Assembly: GCA_022842565.1 (NCBI GenBank)
Contig: JALHPH010000006.1
Span: 1-15,973 of the forward strand
DNA length: 15,973 bases
From: Fimbriimonadaceae bacterium
Lineage (GTDB): Bacteria > Armatimonadota > Fimbriimonadia > Fimbriimonadales > Fimbriimonadaceae
Reading direction: 5' to 3'
In this document: piece by piece, positions 1 to 8,400 of the stretch
Layout of the letters: each line of letters starts with the position of its first letter
Numbering within the stretch: position 1 is the stretch's first letter
Notes under the pieces: generated by a model
The model's database searches: none
Told to the model about the DNA's origin: nothing
Seen by the model: only the letters and a program-made list of their open reading frames with translations
Program-made: the position numbers and the translations under genes

Positions 1-1200
1 CAGAGTCAGCTGAAACAACGCCGTCGAGACCTCGCGGGCGCACGTGAAGAAAATCGACTCCCCATTTGGGTGCCAGAAGGGCTGCTCGTCCACGCCTTCC
101 CAAGTGGTGAGCTGGGTCGCATCGCTCGCATTTGGGCTCTTGCCTTGCGTGACTGGCACGGTCCACAATTCCCCCCGCACCACGAACACAACACGATCTT
201 TGGCCGGATTCAACGTTCCATCCGTTGCACCGGTGCGCAGTTGCAGCCGCTCTTCGGAGGTCAGTTTCGCATCGGCGTTCACTTGAATATCGATCGGTGT
301 CGGAGCACCACCTGGCCGCATAAAATAGGCTTGACCCTCGACCTCGAAGGCCAAGTTGCCGTTTTGCGCGGCGGACAAGTACCGCACACCCGCTCCGCCC
401 ACAAACTGGGTGACTTGCTCGGTGCGACCATTACGCAGTACATAAACATTGGGAGTCCTTCGAGCGTTATCCACAAATCGACCCAAGTTCTCTCCCAATG
501 AGGCGCTACTCGGGGTTTTTTCAGACACGGTCACAAATGCGATATCACGATTGGGCAGCCAGTTGGGCCACAGATGCTGAAATCGGGTTGACCGGACAAG
601 CTTGTGCTCACCTTTCTCCTGATTGAAGGTCCACAATTGGGATGCGGCGCTTCCCTCATATCGAGGGCGTGTCTCAGGAAATCCGGAGCGCGTGTAAAGT
701 ATCCCGCCATCTCCCGCTTTGGGCGACCCGATAGTGAACATCTCTTCAAACTCGCTGGTCACCGCGAGGGTTTTTGGGTCAATCTGATAGGACGTTGAGT
801 TCGCGCCTTCGCGCCGCCCGGCGAAATAGATTCCTGACTCCTGCCAGTCGCTCGGCACATCAGAGCCGGTGTGCCACGTCAACCTGCGCACTTCACCACC
901 ATCCACGGGGATCGTAAAAATGTCGTTGTTACCGAATCGATTGCTTGCAAACGCAATCTGCTTGCCGTCCGGCGACCAAACCGGGTTCTGCTCTATTTCG
1001 ATGTGCCGCGTCAGCATCGTCGCGCGGCCGCCCGATGTGCTGGCGATCCAAAGGTCGCCTTGGTAGCCGAATGCAATCTGCGCGCCGTCCGGGCTGAGCG
1101 CAAGGAACCGCATGCCTCGGATCGGCGCGGCCTGGGCAGTCAGCGCCGCCAAGCCGATAAGCGACACCGCGATGCGAACGGGAGAAACCAAAGACTTCAT
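1..1200 (-). CDS. Tricorn/TolB-like WD40-type beta-propeller protein, partial (C-terminus outside window)
   Basis: The frame is open from the ATG at 1200 down to base 1, exactly 400 codons with no stop, so the gene runs off the left edge. Residues 1-25 look like a Sec signal peptide: MKSLVSPVR, then a hydrophobic stretch ending AQAAP. After it come repeated propeller blades with the TolB/Tricorn signature: LSPDGAQIAFGYQGDLWIAS (about 34-53), VWSPDGKQIAFASNRFGNND (about 74-93) and HPNGESIFF (about 377-385). The pattern GYQGDLWIASTSGGRA and ASNRFGNNDIF closely resembles the N-terminal propeller of secreted Tricorn-like S41 peptidases, so a PDZ and S41 protease domain may follow beyond the window; that part is not seen. 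A TolB-like binding protein without protease is the alternative. A GGGG run lies 5-8 nt before ATG. It lies 47 nt after the SRPBCC gene on the same strand and is probably co-transcribed with it. Confidence 0.85.
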   Translation of the reverse strand, partial: MKSLVSPVRIAVSLIGLAALTAQAAPIRGMRFLALSPDGAQIAFGYQGDLWIASTSGGRATMLTRHIEIEQNPVWSPDGKQIAFASNRFGNNDIFTIPVDGGEVRRLTWHTGSDVPSDWQESGIYFAGRREGANSTSYQIDPKTLAVTSEFEEMFTIGSPKAGDGGILYTRSGFPETRPRYEGSAASQLWTFNQEKGEHKLVRSTRFQHLWPNWLPNRDIAFVTVSEKTPSSASLGENLGRFVDNARRTPNVYVLRNGRTEQVTQFVGGAGVRYLSAAQNGNLAFEVEGQAYFMRPGGAPTPIDIQVNADAKLTSEERLQLRTGATDGTLNPAKDRVVFVVRGELWTVPVTQGKSPNASDATQLTTWEGVDEQPFWHPNGESIFFTCAREVSTALFQLTL

Positions 1201-1247
1201 GAAGTCCCCGTTTTACCGAGAAATCTTAGACTTTCGTTAGCCCCGGT

Positions 1248-1673
1248 TCAAAGCGAACCGGTTTCGATCAGTTTTTTCAAGCGATCCATCGAGCGCGGAG
1301 TCGCGGTCTCCCAGCGACCAGAGTGCTTGCCCGAAGCCATAAACCCGAGCACGCCCGAGAACTTGACCTCTTGCTCGATCCAGCAACCGTCCGGTCGCGC
1401 GCCAATCGTCCGCCTCACCTTCATTTCGGCCATTGGCAAGAAGAACGTGAATTCGAACTCCTTGCCGTGATCAAGGTCGGTGATTTCAAACGGCAGGGTC
1501 GTGCCGTCTGAGAAGGTGAGTTCGCCCTTGGCCGCCAACGAAAAAGAGCCGTCCAGCCGGGCGCTCCGTAGTGTGTCGTCCCATTCGGCCCACGTATTCA
1601 CGTCCGACCACTTGTCCCAGTAGAACGTTGAGTTAGCCTTTGACTGCACACGATGCGAGATAACTTTCGCCAT
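1248..1673 (-). CDS. SRPBCC (START/polyketide-cyclase-like) family protein
   Basis: This is a 141-residue cytoplasmic protein with no signal peptide. The order of motifs is that of small SRPBCC proteins. An N-terminal strand (VISHRVQSKAN) is followed by the helix with WDKWSDVNTWAEWDD (about 19-33). Then come strands LTFSDGTTLPFEITDLDHGK and EFEFTFFLPMAEMKVRRTI, and a C-terminal helix RSMDRLKKLIETG. The W..W.D...W.EWD segment is the typical helix-grip start of this fold, which binds hydrophobic ligands. No substrate can be named. The start at 1673 has no Shine-Dalgarno but has a TAAAAT box 8 nt upstream. It is the first gene of a minus-strand unit with the propeller protein and is divergent from the E2 gene. 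Confidence 0.75.
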   Translation of the reverse strand: MAKVISHRVQSKANSTFYWDKWSDVNTWAEWDDTLRSARLDGSFSLAAKGELTFSDGTTLPFEITDLDHGKEFEFTFFLPMAEMKVRRTIGARPDGCWIEQEVKFSGVLGFMASGKHSGRWETATPRSMDRLKKLIETGSL

Positions 1674-1681
1674 GAGTTGGC

Positions 1682-1687
1682 ATTTTA
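1682..1687 (-). promoter_or_regulatory. -10-like box, probable leaderless promoter of the SRPBCC gene
   Basis: TAAAAT reads on the minus strand, ending 8 nt before the ATG at 1673. A transcript would start about 2 nt before the ATG. There is no Shine-Dalgarno in between and no convincing TTGACA-like -35. Confidence 0.4.
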
Positions 1688-1723
1688 ACCGAAATCGCTG
1701 GGAAGTACGAGGGATAAGTCAGC

Positions 1724-1729
1724 TAAAAT
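1724..1729 (+). promoter_or_regulatory. -10-like box, probable near-leaderless promoter of the E2 gene
   Basis: TAAAAT lies 10 nt before the ATG at 1740, so the mRNA leader would be only about 4 nt. No Shine-Dalgarno is present before this ATG. The two TAAAAT boxes in this 66-nt divergent region face opposite ways at nearly the same distance from their start codons. Confidence 0.4.
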
Positions 1730-1739
1730 ATGCACACCC

Positions 1740-3053
1740 ATGCCAGTTGAGATTCTCTTCCCTGAACTAGGGGAAGGCGTGCACGAAGGAACGGTGAGCA
1801 AGTGGCTCAAGAAAGTCGGGGATCGCGTCAAGGAGGACGAGCCCGTGGTGGAAATCATGACCGATAAGGTCAACACCGAGCTCGGCGCTCCTGCCGCTGG
1901 CGTCCTCATGGAGATTTTGGTGCCCGAAGGCGGCACCGTCGAGGTCTTCAAAGCGATGGGGCTGATTGATGACGGCTCTGCGGGTGCTGTCGCCGCTGCG
2001 CCCACTACCGTCGCCATTCCCAAGACCGAAATCGCCGATTCAATGTTCAGCAGCGCCCCTGGCCTCGATGCCCCAACCCCTGCCCCGGCGGCGGTTGCCG
2101 TGGCCACGGAAGACGCAGGCGGTCGCAAATGGTTCACGCCCGTCGTGCGGAGCATGGCCAAAGAGCACGGTATTTCCGATGCCCAGCTGAGCAGCATTGC
2201 AGGCACCGGCAGCGATGGCCGCGTGACCAAGAAAGACCTTGAACAGTTCCTAGCCAATGGCGGTGCCAAGCAGGCCGCAGTCGCTGCCACCCCTGCAGCA
2301 TTCGCGCCCAAGCTCACGGTTCCAGCCCCGGCTCCCGTTCCCATTGCAGGCCCCGATGTCGAAGTTGTGCCGCTTGCTGGCATGCGAAAGATGATCGCCG
2401 AGGCGATGACGCGTTCGTCGCAAATCCCGGTTGTCAGCACTCTCACCGAGGTCGATGTGACCAACATGGTCAGCTTCCGAGAGAAGAACAAGGAGACTTT
2501 CCAAACTCAGTTTGGAGTGAAGCTCACCTACACCCCGTTCTTCATCAAGGCCATCACCGAGGCGCTGCTGGAGTTCCCTCTGCTCAATGCCGCGCTCCAT
2601 GCCGATAACACAATCCACAAATCGAAAGCTGTCCATATGGGCATCGCGGTATCGTTAGGAGCCAAGGGCGACGAGGGCCTCATCGTCCCCGTCATCCGAG
2701 ACTGTCAATCCAAGTCGCTCATCGACCTGGCCAAGGACCTTGAGGCGATCGCCGCAAAGGCACGCAAGAATCAACTGAGCATCGCCGATGTTCAGGGCGG
2801 AACGTTCACGTTGACCAACCCCGGCTCCTACGGCGCACTGCTGGGTACTCCTATGATCAACGCTCCGCAGAGCGGCATCCTGGGCACTTACACCATCAAG
2901 AAAGTGCCGTCGATCATTAACGACATGATTGCGATTCGGTCCGTGATGAACCTGGTGCTCACCTATGACCACCGACTGGTCGATGGGCTCCTCGCGGGTA
3001 AGTTCTTGCAGAGCCTCAAAGCCAAGCTCGAGAACTTCGAGTTCTTCAAATAA
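1740..3053 (+). CDS. E2 acyltransferase of a 2-oxo acid dehydrogenase complex (dihydrolipoyllysine acyltransferase)
   Basis: This 437-residue protein has the complete E2 architecture. A lipoyl domain at 1-78 carries the motif EIMTDKVNTE with the lipoylated Lys43. An Ala/Pro-rich linker follows. A peripheral subunit-binding domain lies at about 131-171 (TPVVRSMAKEHGIS...GTGSDGRVTKKDL), then a second Ala/Pro linker to about 204. The catalytic domain runs from about 205 to the end, with DHRLVDG at 410-416 giving the active-site His411 and Asp415. The enzyme moves an acyl group from lipoyl-lysine to CoA in the cytoplasm. The FPELGEGVHEGT start resembles branched-chain or general E2 proteins more than classical pyruvate E2, but the substrate cannot be fixed from sequence. 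No E1 or E3 gene lies beside it: the left neighbour is divergent and a terminator follows at once, so it seems to be transcribed alone. Confidence 0.95.
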   Translation: MPVEILFPELGEGVHEGTVSKWLKKVGDRVKEDEPVVEIMTDKVNTELGAPAAGVLMEILVPEGGTVEVFKAMGLIDDGSAGAVAAAPTTVAIPKTEIADSMFSSAPGLDAPTPAPAAVAVATEDAGGRKWFTPVVRSMAKEHGISDAQLSSIAGTGSDGRVTKKDLEQFLANGGAKQAAVAATPAAFAPKLTVPAPAPVPIAGPDVEVVPLAGMRKMIAEAMTRSSQIPVVSTLTEVDVTNMVSFREKNKETFQTQFGVKLTYTPFFIKAITEALLEFPLLNAALHADNTIHKSKAVHMGIAVSLGAKGDEGLIVPVIRDCQSKSLIDLAKDLEAIAAKARKNQLSIADVQGGTFTLTNPGSYGALLGTPMINAPQSGILGTYTIKKVPSIINDMIAIRSVMNLVLTYDHRLVDGLLAGKFLQSLKAKLENFEFFK

Positions 3054-3068
3054 CCCAATCGCTCAAGC

Positions 3069-3111
3069 AAAAAGAGACCCCGGCACTGATCGGCACCGGG
3101 GTCTCTTTTTT
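3069..3111. terminator. Strong bidirectional rho-independent terminator
   Basis: The left arm 3069-3083 and right arm 3096-3110 are perfect reverse complements over 15 bp (AAAAAGAGACCCCGG with its complement) around a 12-nt loop. The A run and T run at the stem ends provide a U-tract in either direction. It lies between the E2 stop (3053, plus) and the EF-hand gene stop (3127, minus), so it ends both converging units. Confidence 0.9.
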
Positions 3112-3126
3112 GGCGGCTAACTGAGC

Positions 3127-3750
3127 TTAGAAGCGCTCGTCCCAAACTTGGCTGAGAATGGAGAAATCAGAAGGTCCGATCTCGCCATCATTGTCAAAGT
3201 CCAGCTCGGCGCGGTAGTTCTCATCGCCCTTGAAAGCTCCAAAGCTCTCTTCGAAGACGCGAAAAGCCGCGTCGCGGGCGCTCTCAACTCGTTGGTCAGA
3301 AACCCCATTTCCAGGGACATCCGTGATCGAGAGGGGGTCAGTGGCTTCCACTGTCTCAGCCTTGGTGACTTGCTGCGCAACCGGGGGTTGCGGTGCCATC
3401 AGGGTGTAGAGCTTGGAAACGGCAACAAAGTCGGATGGACCAATTTCTCCATCCTTGTCAAAGTCCAGGGTGGCGTCGTAGTTCTCATCGCCCTCAAAGG
3501 CACCAAACGCGCCTTGCAGCTTTTCGAAGAGGGTCTGGGAAAGTCGTTCCAAGTCCTGGTCCGTCCCGGTCTGAGTCACCAGGTCCCGAACGGGCTTCGT
3601 ATTTGGCGGGCTTTGTGGCGCAGTGGGATCCCCCACCGAAGGCTGAGTCACGTCCGTTACCGCTTTTGGTAAGGGCGAATCCACCGCATTCGCGGGCCGT
3701 CGCGTCACCCCTTGCATGCTCGCCCAGGTGGCGGCATTCGAGATTTGCAT
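3127..3750 (-). CDS. Small protein with two near-identical EF-hand/dockerin-like modules
   Basis: The start is set at 3750 because AAGGAG lies 10 nt upstream; this gives 207 residues. An upstream ATG at 3801 lacks such a site. A Pro/Thr/Gln-rich N-terminal half (about 17-60) is followed by two 27-residue modules at 82-108 and 170-196. They match at 23 of 27 positions and each contains GDENY, a DFD-x-DGEIGPSDF loop, and FGAF in front. The loops place Asp at 1, 3, 5 and 12, Gly at 6 and Ile at 8 (D96, D98, D100, G101, I103, D107; D184, D186, D188, G189, I191, D195), the classic Ca2+-binding pattern shared by EF-hands and dockerin repeats. I see no signal peptide or membrane segment, which is odd for a dockerin-like protein. 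It is last in the long minus-strand series, 37 nt after the epimerase frame. Function unknown; calcium binding is an inference from the loops. Confidence 0.8.
   Translation of the reverse strand: MQISNAATWASMQGVTRRPANAVDSPLPKAVTDVTQPSVGDPTAPQSPPNTKPVRDLVTQTGTDQDLERLSQTLFEKLQGAFGAFEGDENYDATLDFDKDGEIGPSDFVAVSKLYTLMAPQPPVAQQVTKAETVEATDPLSITDVPGNGVSDQRVESARDAAFRVFEESFGAFKGDENYRAELDFDNDGEIGPSDFSILSQVWDERF
3163..3243 (-). repeat. EF-hand module copy 2 (coding repeat)
   Basis: This encodes residues 170-196 of the EF-hand protein. It differs from copy 1 at only four residues (Lys174, Arg180, Glu182, Asn187), which points to an internal duplication kept under selection. Confidence 0.75.
3427..3507 (-). 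repeat. EF-hand module copy 1 (coding repeat)
   Basis: This encodes residues 82-108 of the EF-hand protein. The two modules start 264 nt (88 residues) apart and are joined by a Pro/Val/Thr-rich linker. Confidence 0.75.
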
Positions 3751-3760
3751 GTGTTTTATT

Positions 3761-3766
3761 CTCCTT
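3761..3766 (-). promoter_or_regulatory. Ribosome binding site of the EF-hand gene
   Basis: AAGGAG on the minus strand, 10 nt before the ATG at 3750. It decides this start over the ATG at 3801. Confidence 0.7.
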
Positions 3767-3787
3767 GAAGGCCCAAGGCCCTCATGG

Positions 3788-4723
3788 TTAATGGTCGGCA
3801 CACCCTGGCATGTTCACCAGGGTAAGCGCTAAACCGTCGCGCAGGGAGACCGTCGGCGACCACCCCAGTACCGTTTTGGCACGGGTCAGATCGGGTCTGC
3901 GGGTGCGGGGGTCATCGGGCGGTGCGGGCAAGTGCACCCGCCCGAGTGGCTTACCGATGATCTCTTCCAACAGGTCCGCCACCGCGCTGACCTACCACTC
4001 TTACTCGCTGCCCAGGTTCACTGGCTCATGAAAATCCGACTCGCTCAGCTTTTGTAAACCAGCCACCAGATCGGAAATGTACGCAAACGACCGGGTTTGC
4101 TGCCCATCACCGTGCAGCGTCAGTGGCTTCCCTTCTTGCACGCACGCCAAAAAGCTTGGCACCAAGCGCCCGTCATCCATGCGCATCCGCGGACCATAGG
4201 TATTGAAGAATCGCGCGATCCGGGTATCCAGGCCGTGCATCCGGTGATACGCCATCACCAGGGCTTCGGCGTAGCGCTTGGCCTCATCATAAACGCCCCG
4301 CTCTCCCAGTGGGTTGACGTTCCCCCAATAGCTTTCGGGCTGCGGATGCACCTGTGGGTCGCCGTAAACCTCGCTGGTGCTCGCCAGCAAGAAGCGCGCC
4401 CCTTTCGCGAGCGCCAATCCCAGCGTCTTGTGCGTGCCCATCGCGCCCGCCTTCAGAATCTGGATCGGGAAGCGCTTGAAGTCCGCAGGGCTGGCGGGCG
4501 AAGCGAAGTGGTACACGAAGTCCACCGGTCCATCGAGGCTGATATCCAAAGTTACGTCCTGGTGGATGAACTGGAATCCGGGATGCCCCTGGAGGTGCGC
4601 CAGGTTCTGCAGCGAACCCGTGATGAGGTTATCGATCACTATCACCGCGTGGCCGTGACCCAGCAGATGGTCCGTCCAATGCGAACCAATGAACCCCGCC
4701 CCTCCCGTGACAACACAGCGCAT
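3788..4723 (-). pseudogene. UDP-glucuronate decarboxylase-like NAD-dependent epimerase/dehydratase, interrupted by two in-frame stops
   Basis: One reading frame carries the whole family length, about 311 codons, but contains TAA at 4001-4003 (codon 241) and TAG at 3992-3994 (codon 244). The N-terminal part has the Rossmann motif [10 protein letters not shown] (6-15), FASPASP (73-79), STSEVYGDP (115-123), [10 protein letters not shown], the catalytic YDEAK (Tyr145, Lys149), and FNTYGPRM. This set marks short-chain epimerases of the UDP-xylose synthase (UXS) group, which make nucleotide sugars in the cytoplasm. After the stops the same frame continues with VSAVADLLEEI and the family C-terminus (DDPRTRRPDLTRAKTVLGW). 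Aligned to the usual NLGNPEEFTILELAE-type segment there is no gap: the stops replace two single residues. A GTG at 3982 could restart only a 64-residue tail. The catalytic residues lie in the first part, but loss of the C-terminal segment should damage the fold. It starts 10 nt after the VanW stop. Confidence 0.8.
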
Positions 4724-4733
4724 CTCGCTGAGA

Positions 4734-5459
4734 TTATGGGTTCTGAATCACACGATCCATCGGGTCGTAATGATCATGCGAGATTCTTTCTCGCCGTCCG
4801 CCCGGCCACACCCGCCAAGTTTGGACCTCGAAACCCGGTTTTCCGCTATTGCGAATCATCCGTCCGCGTTCCCCTTTCACCGTCACTTGCCCCGGCTGAC
4901 TCCGGTGCAATACATCGGTGATCAGCGAGACCCTCTCGCTTTTTCCCAGGCCAATGAGCTTGACAACCAGCGCGCGATCGCTCGCCACTGCCTCAATCCG
5001 AACTGCGAACGCATGCGGGTTGCGCAGCTTCAGGTCCACCGTTTCGTAGGCCACCGCTGCATCGCGTCCTGGCGGAACATAGGTCGGCGCGAAACGGTGC
5101 GTATGTCGCTCCACCACTTCGAGGCCCGCCAAGAGCGCCGCGTTGTAAAGCGTCGTACTCGTCTGGCAAACTCCGCCGCCCCAGCTGTCGATAAGCTGAC
5201 CATTGTAGCTGACCGGGGCTTTTCGGTAGCCGTCGCGTGCGGTCCAGCCCTTCAGCCGTTGGTTGAAGGAAAACGTACCGTTGGGCGGAATCGTGGCCTG
5301 AGTCAGCTCGTTTGCAGCGAGTCGGGCATTGTGGCGCTGATTGCGAGTTCGCTCAGCCAAAGAGGTCTCATATCCGCCCAGGACCTGCTCGCGGGGAAGG
5401 AGCGGCCAAACCGCCCCACCCACCCCGACCAACGCTAGCGCCCCAAGAAGCAGCTTCAT
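4734..5459 (-). CDS. VanW family protein, exported or membrane-anchored
   Basis: This is a 241-residue protein. Residues 1-21 ([21 protein letters not shown]) form a signal peptide or membrane anchor. The VanW domain follows at about 37-165. Its hallmark segment is [20 protein letters not shown] (94-113), with Cys98, then VVERHTH (His119, His121) and [10 protein letters not shown] (Asp133). The early piece [12 protein letters not shown] also fits the family. VanW proteins occur in glycopeptide-resistance clusters and in many cell-wall contexts, but their biochemical role is not settled. The ATG overlaps the stop of the alpha-2-macroglobulin gene by 4 nt (ATGA at 5456-5459) with GGGGTGG just before it, so translation is likely coupled. 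This suggests a shared envelope role with the macroglobulin. It is not evidence of vancomycin resistance: no VanA/H/X-type ligase or peptidase genes are here. Confidence 0.88.
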   Translation of the reverse strand: MKLLLGALALVGVGGAVWPLLPREQVLGGYETSLAERTRNQRHNARLAANELTQATIPPNGTFSFNQRLKGWTARDGYRKAPVSYNGQLIDSWGGGVCQTSTTLYNAALLAGLEVVERHTHRFAPTYVPPGRDAAVAYETVDLKLRNPHAFAVRIEAVASDRALVVKLIGLGKSERVSLITDVLHRSQPGQVTVKGERGRMIRNSGKPGFEVQTWRVWPGGRRERISHDHYDPMDRVIQNP

Positions 5460-8400
5460 TCCACCCCGACCTTCAGGCTCGCCGACGCACTAACCTCAGT
5501 GGGCCGATACATCGGCATCACGCGAGCCGGCAACACATTCACATCGCCGTTGTTCTCCGCTCTCAGATGGAACTCGAAAAGGTGCTCGCCCTTTGCGAGT
5601 TCGGTCGCGAAGAACGCCACCTTATCATCGAAGATCTCCATGCCGCTAAACCAATAGCTCCAGTACTCTAGGTCCGTCGATTCCTGAACCCGCATGTTGC
5701 TCGGCAGCGGGACTTCCACCAGCACGAACTCCATTTTCTTGGGCACATTCACGCGGATTTGGCATCGCACCAGGTCGCCTGACTTCACGGTGCTGATCGG
5801 GTTCTTCTCTGCGACCAGACCGGTTCGACCCTCCGCCGTCTGACCCGAGGTGAGCTTGTGTAGGCTCCGCTCAATCTTGACGCCCTGTGTTTCGAGCGGC
5901 CGGATGTCGGCCTGCGGCGTCCGAACTCTTCCCGCAATCTGGGCATAGACGCTCGCTCCCTCGGTGGCAATGGTGAGCGCGTCGCCTCCACGAAGCTGTG
6001 CACTATCCAGCACAATCCGGTGTCTTGATTTGGCATCTGGGGACAGTGTCACCGTCTCAATGACCTGGTCGCCGAGCCGAACCGTCACGGTCCGCGGTGC
6101 CGGATCCAACCCACCGGATTGCGCCAGGTAGTTGGTCATCGCCGAGAGCACCTGCGCCGTATCGTAGGTGCTTCGCCAGCCACGACCGCGACGCCTCGCC
6201 ATCAGTTCATCCGCGAGTGAGGTCGCCTGGGGGGCATCCATGACGACAGCAGCTCGCAGCAGCAAAGCCCGTGTCGCATCGCCTTCCCACCACCATTCGT
6301 CCGCTAGCCCATTGGCCGCGCGGCCCAAAGCCGCATCCAAAGCGGTCTGAGCTAAATCCTGATTGAACGGCTTAAGCCCAATCGCGAGCCGCGCCAGATC
6401 ACGCGTCGATTCGGTCTTAGTGACGTCCTCCGCAGCGAGCCTTTGAGCAGCCACCGGCATGTCGCGATGTCGCAGAGCCGCAGCCGCCAGACCGATCGGG
6501 TCTCGGTCCCATCGCCATTCGGTTTGCGACTTCTGATCTCGCTCGCGCTGCAGCTCACCGGCAGCCCATTCGAGTGCGCGGTCAATCCAGCGCCCTTCGA
6601 GCGGAAGTCCTGCAGCCTTCGCATCCGCGAGGCCGTCCAAAACGAGCGCAGTCATGCGCTGATTGCTCGAATCGTTCTCCCACCAACCGAAGCCGCCATC
6701 GCTATGCTGCATCCCCTTCAGTCGGGTGATGCTCTTGGCGGCGACATCGTCGATCCGCGCTTCCATTGCGGCATCCGAGCGCCCCGTTGTCCGCAGGTAG
6801 GAGCGCACTTGCACCGCCGGCACAAACCGGCTCATTGTCTGCTCCACGCAGCCATAGGGGTAGTCGATCAGATCGTCGAGCGAGCTCACCAGCGAATCGA
6901 TCCGCGACGAAGCTAGATCCACCACGACCTCGCCGCTGCCGCTCGCTGGGAGGTCGGGAATATCCACCGAAAACGGCTCATCAGGACTGACATCCTGGTT
7001 GGCGGAAACCACTTGGTCCACACCAAAAACCGCTACCGGAATCGTGAGCTCCATCCCATCGGAAGGGCCCTCCGTCGAGGTCGCAATCACGCGGACCATG
7101 GCCGTGCCTGGCACTGGATCCTTCAGCACCCAGCTCACCGGCTTGCTCTCGCCCGCCGCCAGCTGAACCGATTGCGGCGCTGCACTTTCGGCCGAAACCC
7201 CGGTGGCCTCCAAGCGCACCTGCGTGGTCAAAGGACGATCCGTTCCGTTTTGCACCATCGCCGTCAGGCCCGCGCGGTCGAACTGATTCAAGAAGCTCGG
7301 CGCGACGAGCCGGACCATCAGGTCCTTTTTCGTCACAAACTCCACCTTTGTCTTGCCCAATTGCGTGGCTTTCGTGACGCCAACCGCCGTGGCTCGCCAA
7401 CCCGTAATGTTGTCGGGGAGGGTGATTTCGGTGCGAGCGCGGCCGTCCGCGCCGGTCACCACCGAACCATACCAAGCCGCCGTGTCCCGGAAGTCCTTAC
7501 GAATCTGGACCTTTGCAGCGTCCTTGTCGCCGCCATCCAAGAAGATTTCCGGGAAGCTGTAGTCGGTCGAAACCGGGCTCCAGCGGCGCGGGTAGAACGT
7601 GTCCATCGGGTCGTCGCGGTCTTCTTGAATCGCGTAGATCGCCTCATCCACGATCCCTAGCGAGAAGTCGGCTGCCACCGGCTGTCCATTGGCGTCTTTG
7701 GCTAGGATCGCCACGCCGATGCGTTCGCCTGGCTTGGCTTCGGGGCGGTCTGGGGTCAGCGTAACGGTCAGCGCTTGCGCCTCCAGGCCAGTACGGAAGC
7801 TCTTGGATCGCTGATAGAAGCTGCGATTCGAAACCGTCTGCGCCGACACGAACGCATTCTTGGCCCGCGAATCGGGCGCAGTGAGCTGCACTTCTGCGGC
7901 CCCGTTTTTCAGGCGAACGAGCTTTTGCTCAACCACGCGGTTGGTCTCCATCGCAACCCAGACTGCTGCTTCTTTCAATCGGCTGCGAACGATCGCGGTG
8001 ACCGGCTCGCCGACCTTGTATTCCTTCTTATCCAGAGCAATTTCTAGGTCGCTTTCGGTGCCCCAATCGCCGCCCTCGGCGTACGCCCACACATAGCCAG
8101 AATCCTCGACCGGTCGCCCCTTCGAATCGCGGAGCCGCGCGGTGAATCGGTAGCTCCCGCCTCGCTCGGCCTTCACTTGGAGAGCTGCCTTTCCTTGTGC
8201 ATCGGTCTTCAATGTCTGCGTTCCGAGCTTCACAAACGCCGTCCCGTTCGAGTGGTATTGCTCCAGGCCATACTCGACAGTCACGGTTTGACTGACCATC
8301 GGCTTGCCCTGAAGGTCCGAAACGCTCACAGTTCCGCTGACCGCCTCCCCGGGCCGAACCACCCAGGAATCGAGGTTCAGGCGCAGGTCGGTGTCGCCGC

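Noticed and set aside
1685..2491. Long antisense open frame opposite the E2 gene
   Set aside because: Its Ala/Ser/Thr/Pro-rich low-complexity product mirrors E2 codon usage, and the E2 frame is unmistakable.
3163..3507. CRISPR-like spaced repeat
   Set aside because: There are only two copies, both in frame inside a coding sequence and encoding EF-hand modules.
3788..4003. Frameshift as the cause of the broken epimerase
   Set aside because: Both halves are in the same frame and the join aligns to the family without a gap, so substitutions rather than an indel are needed.
3992..4009. Translational bypassing over the stops (take-off and landing at GAG codons)
   Set aside because: A GAG-to-GAG hop would skip the TAA but still meet TAG two codons later, and no supporting hairpin is evident.
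4734..5459. Vancomycin-resistance locus
   Set aside because: VanW alone is not diagnostic; no ligase, dehydrogenase or D,D-dipeptidase genes are present.
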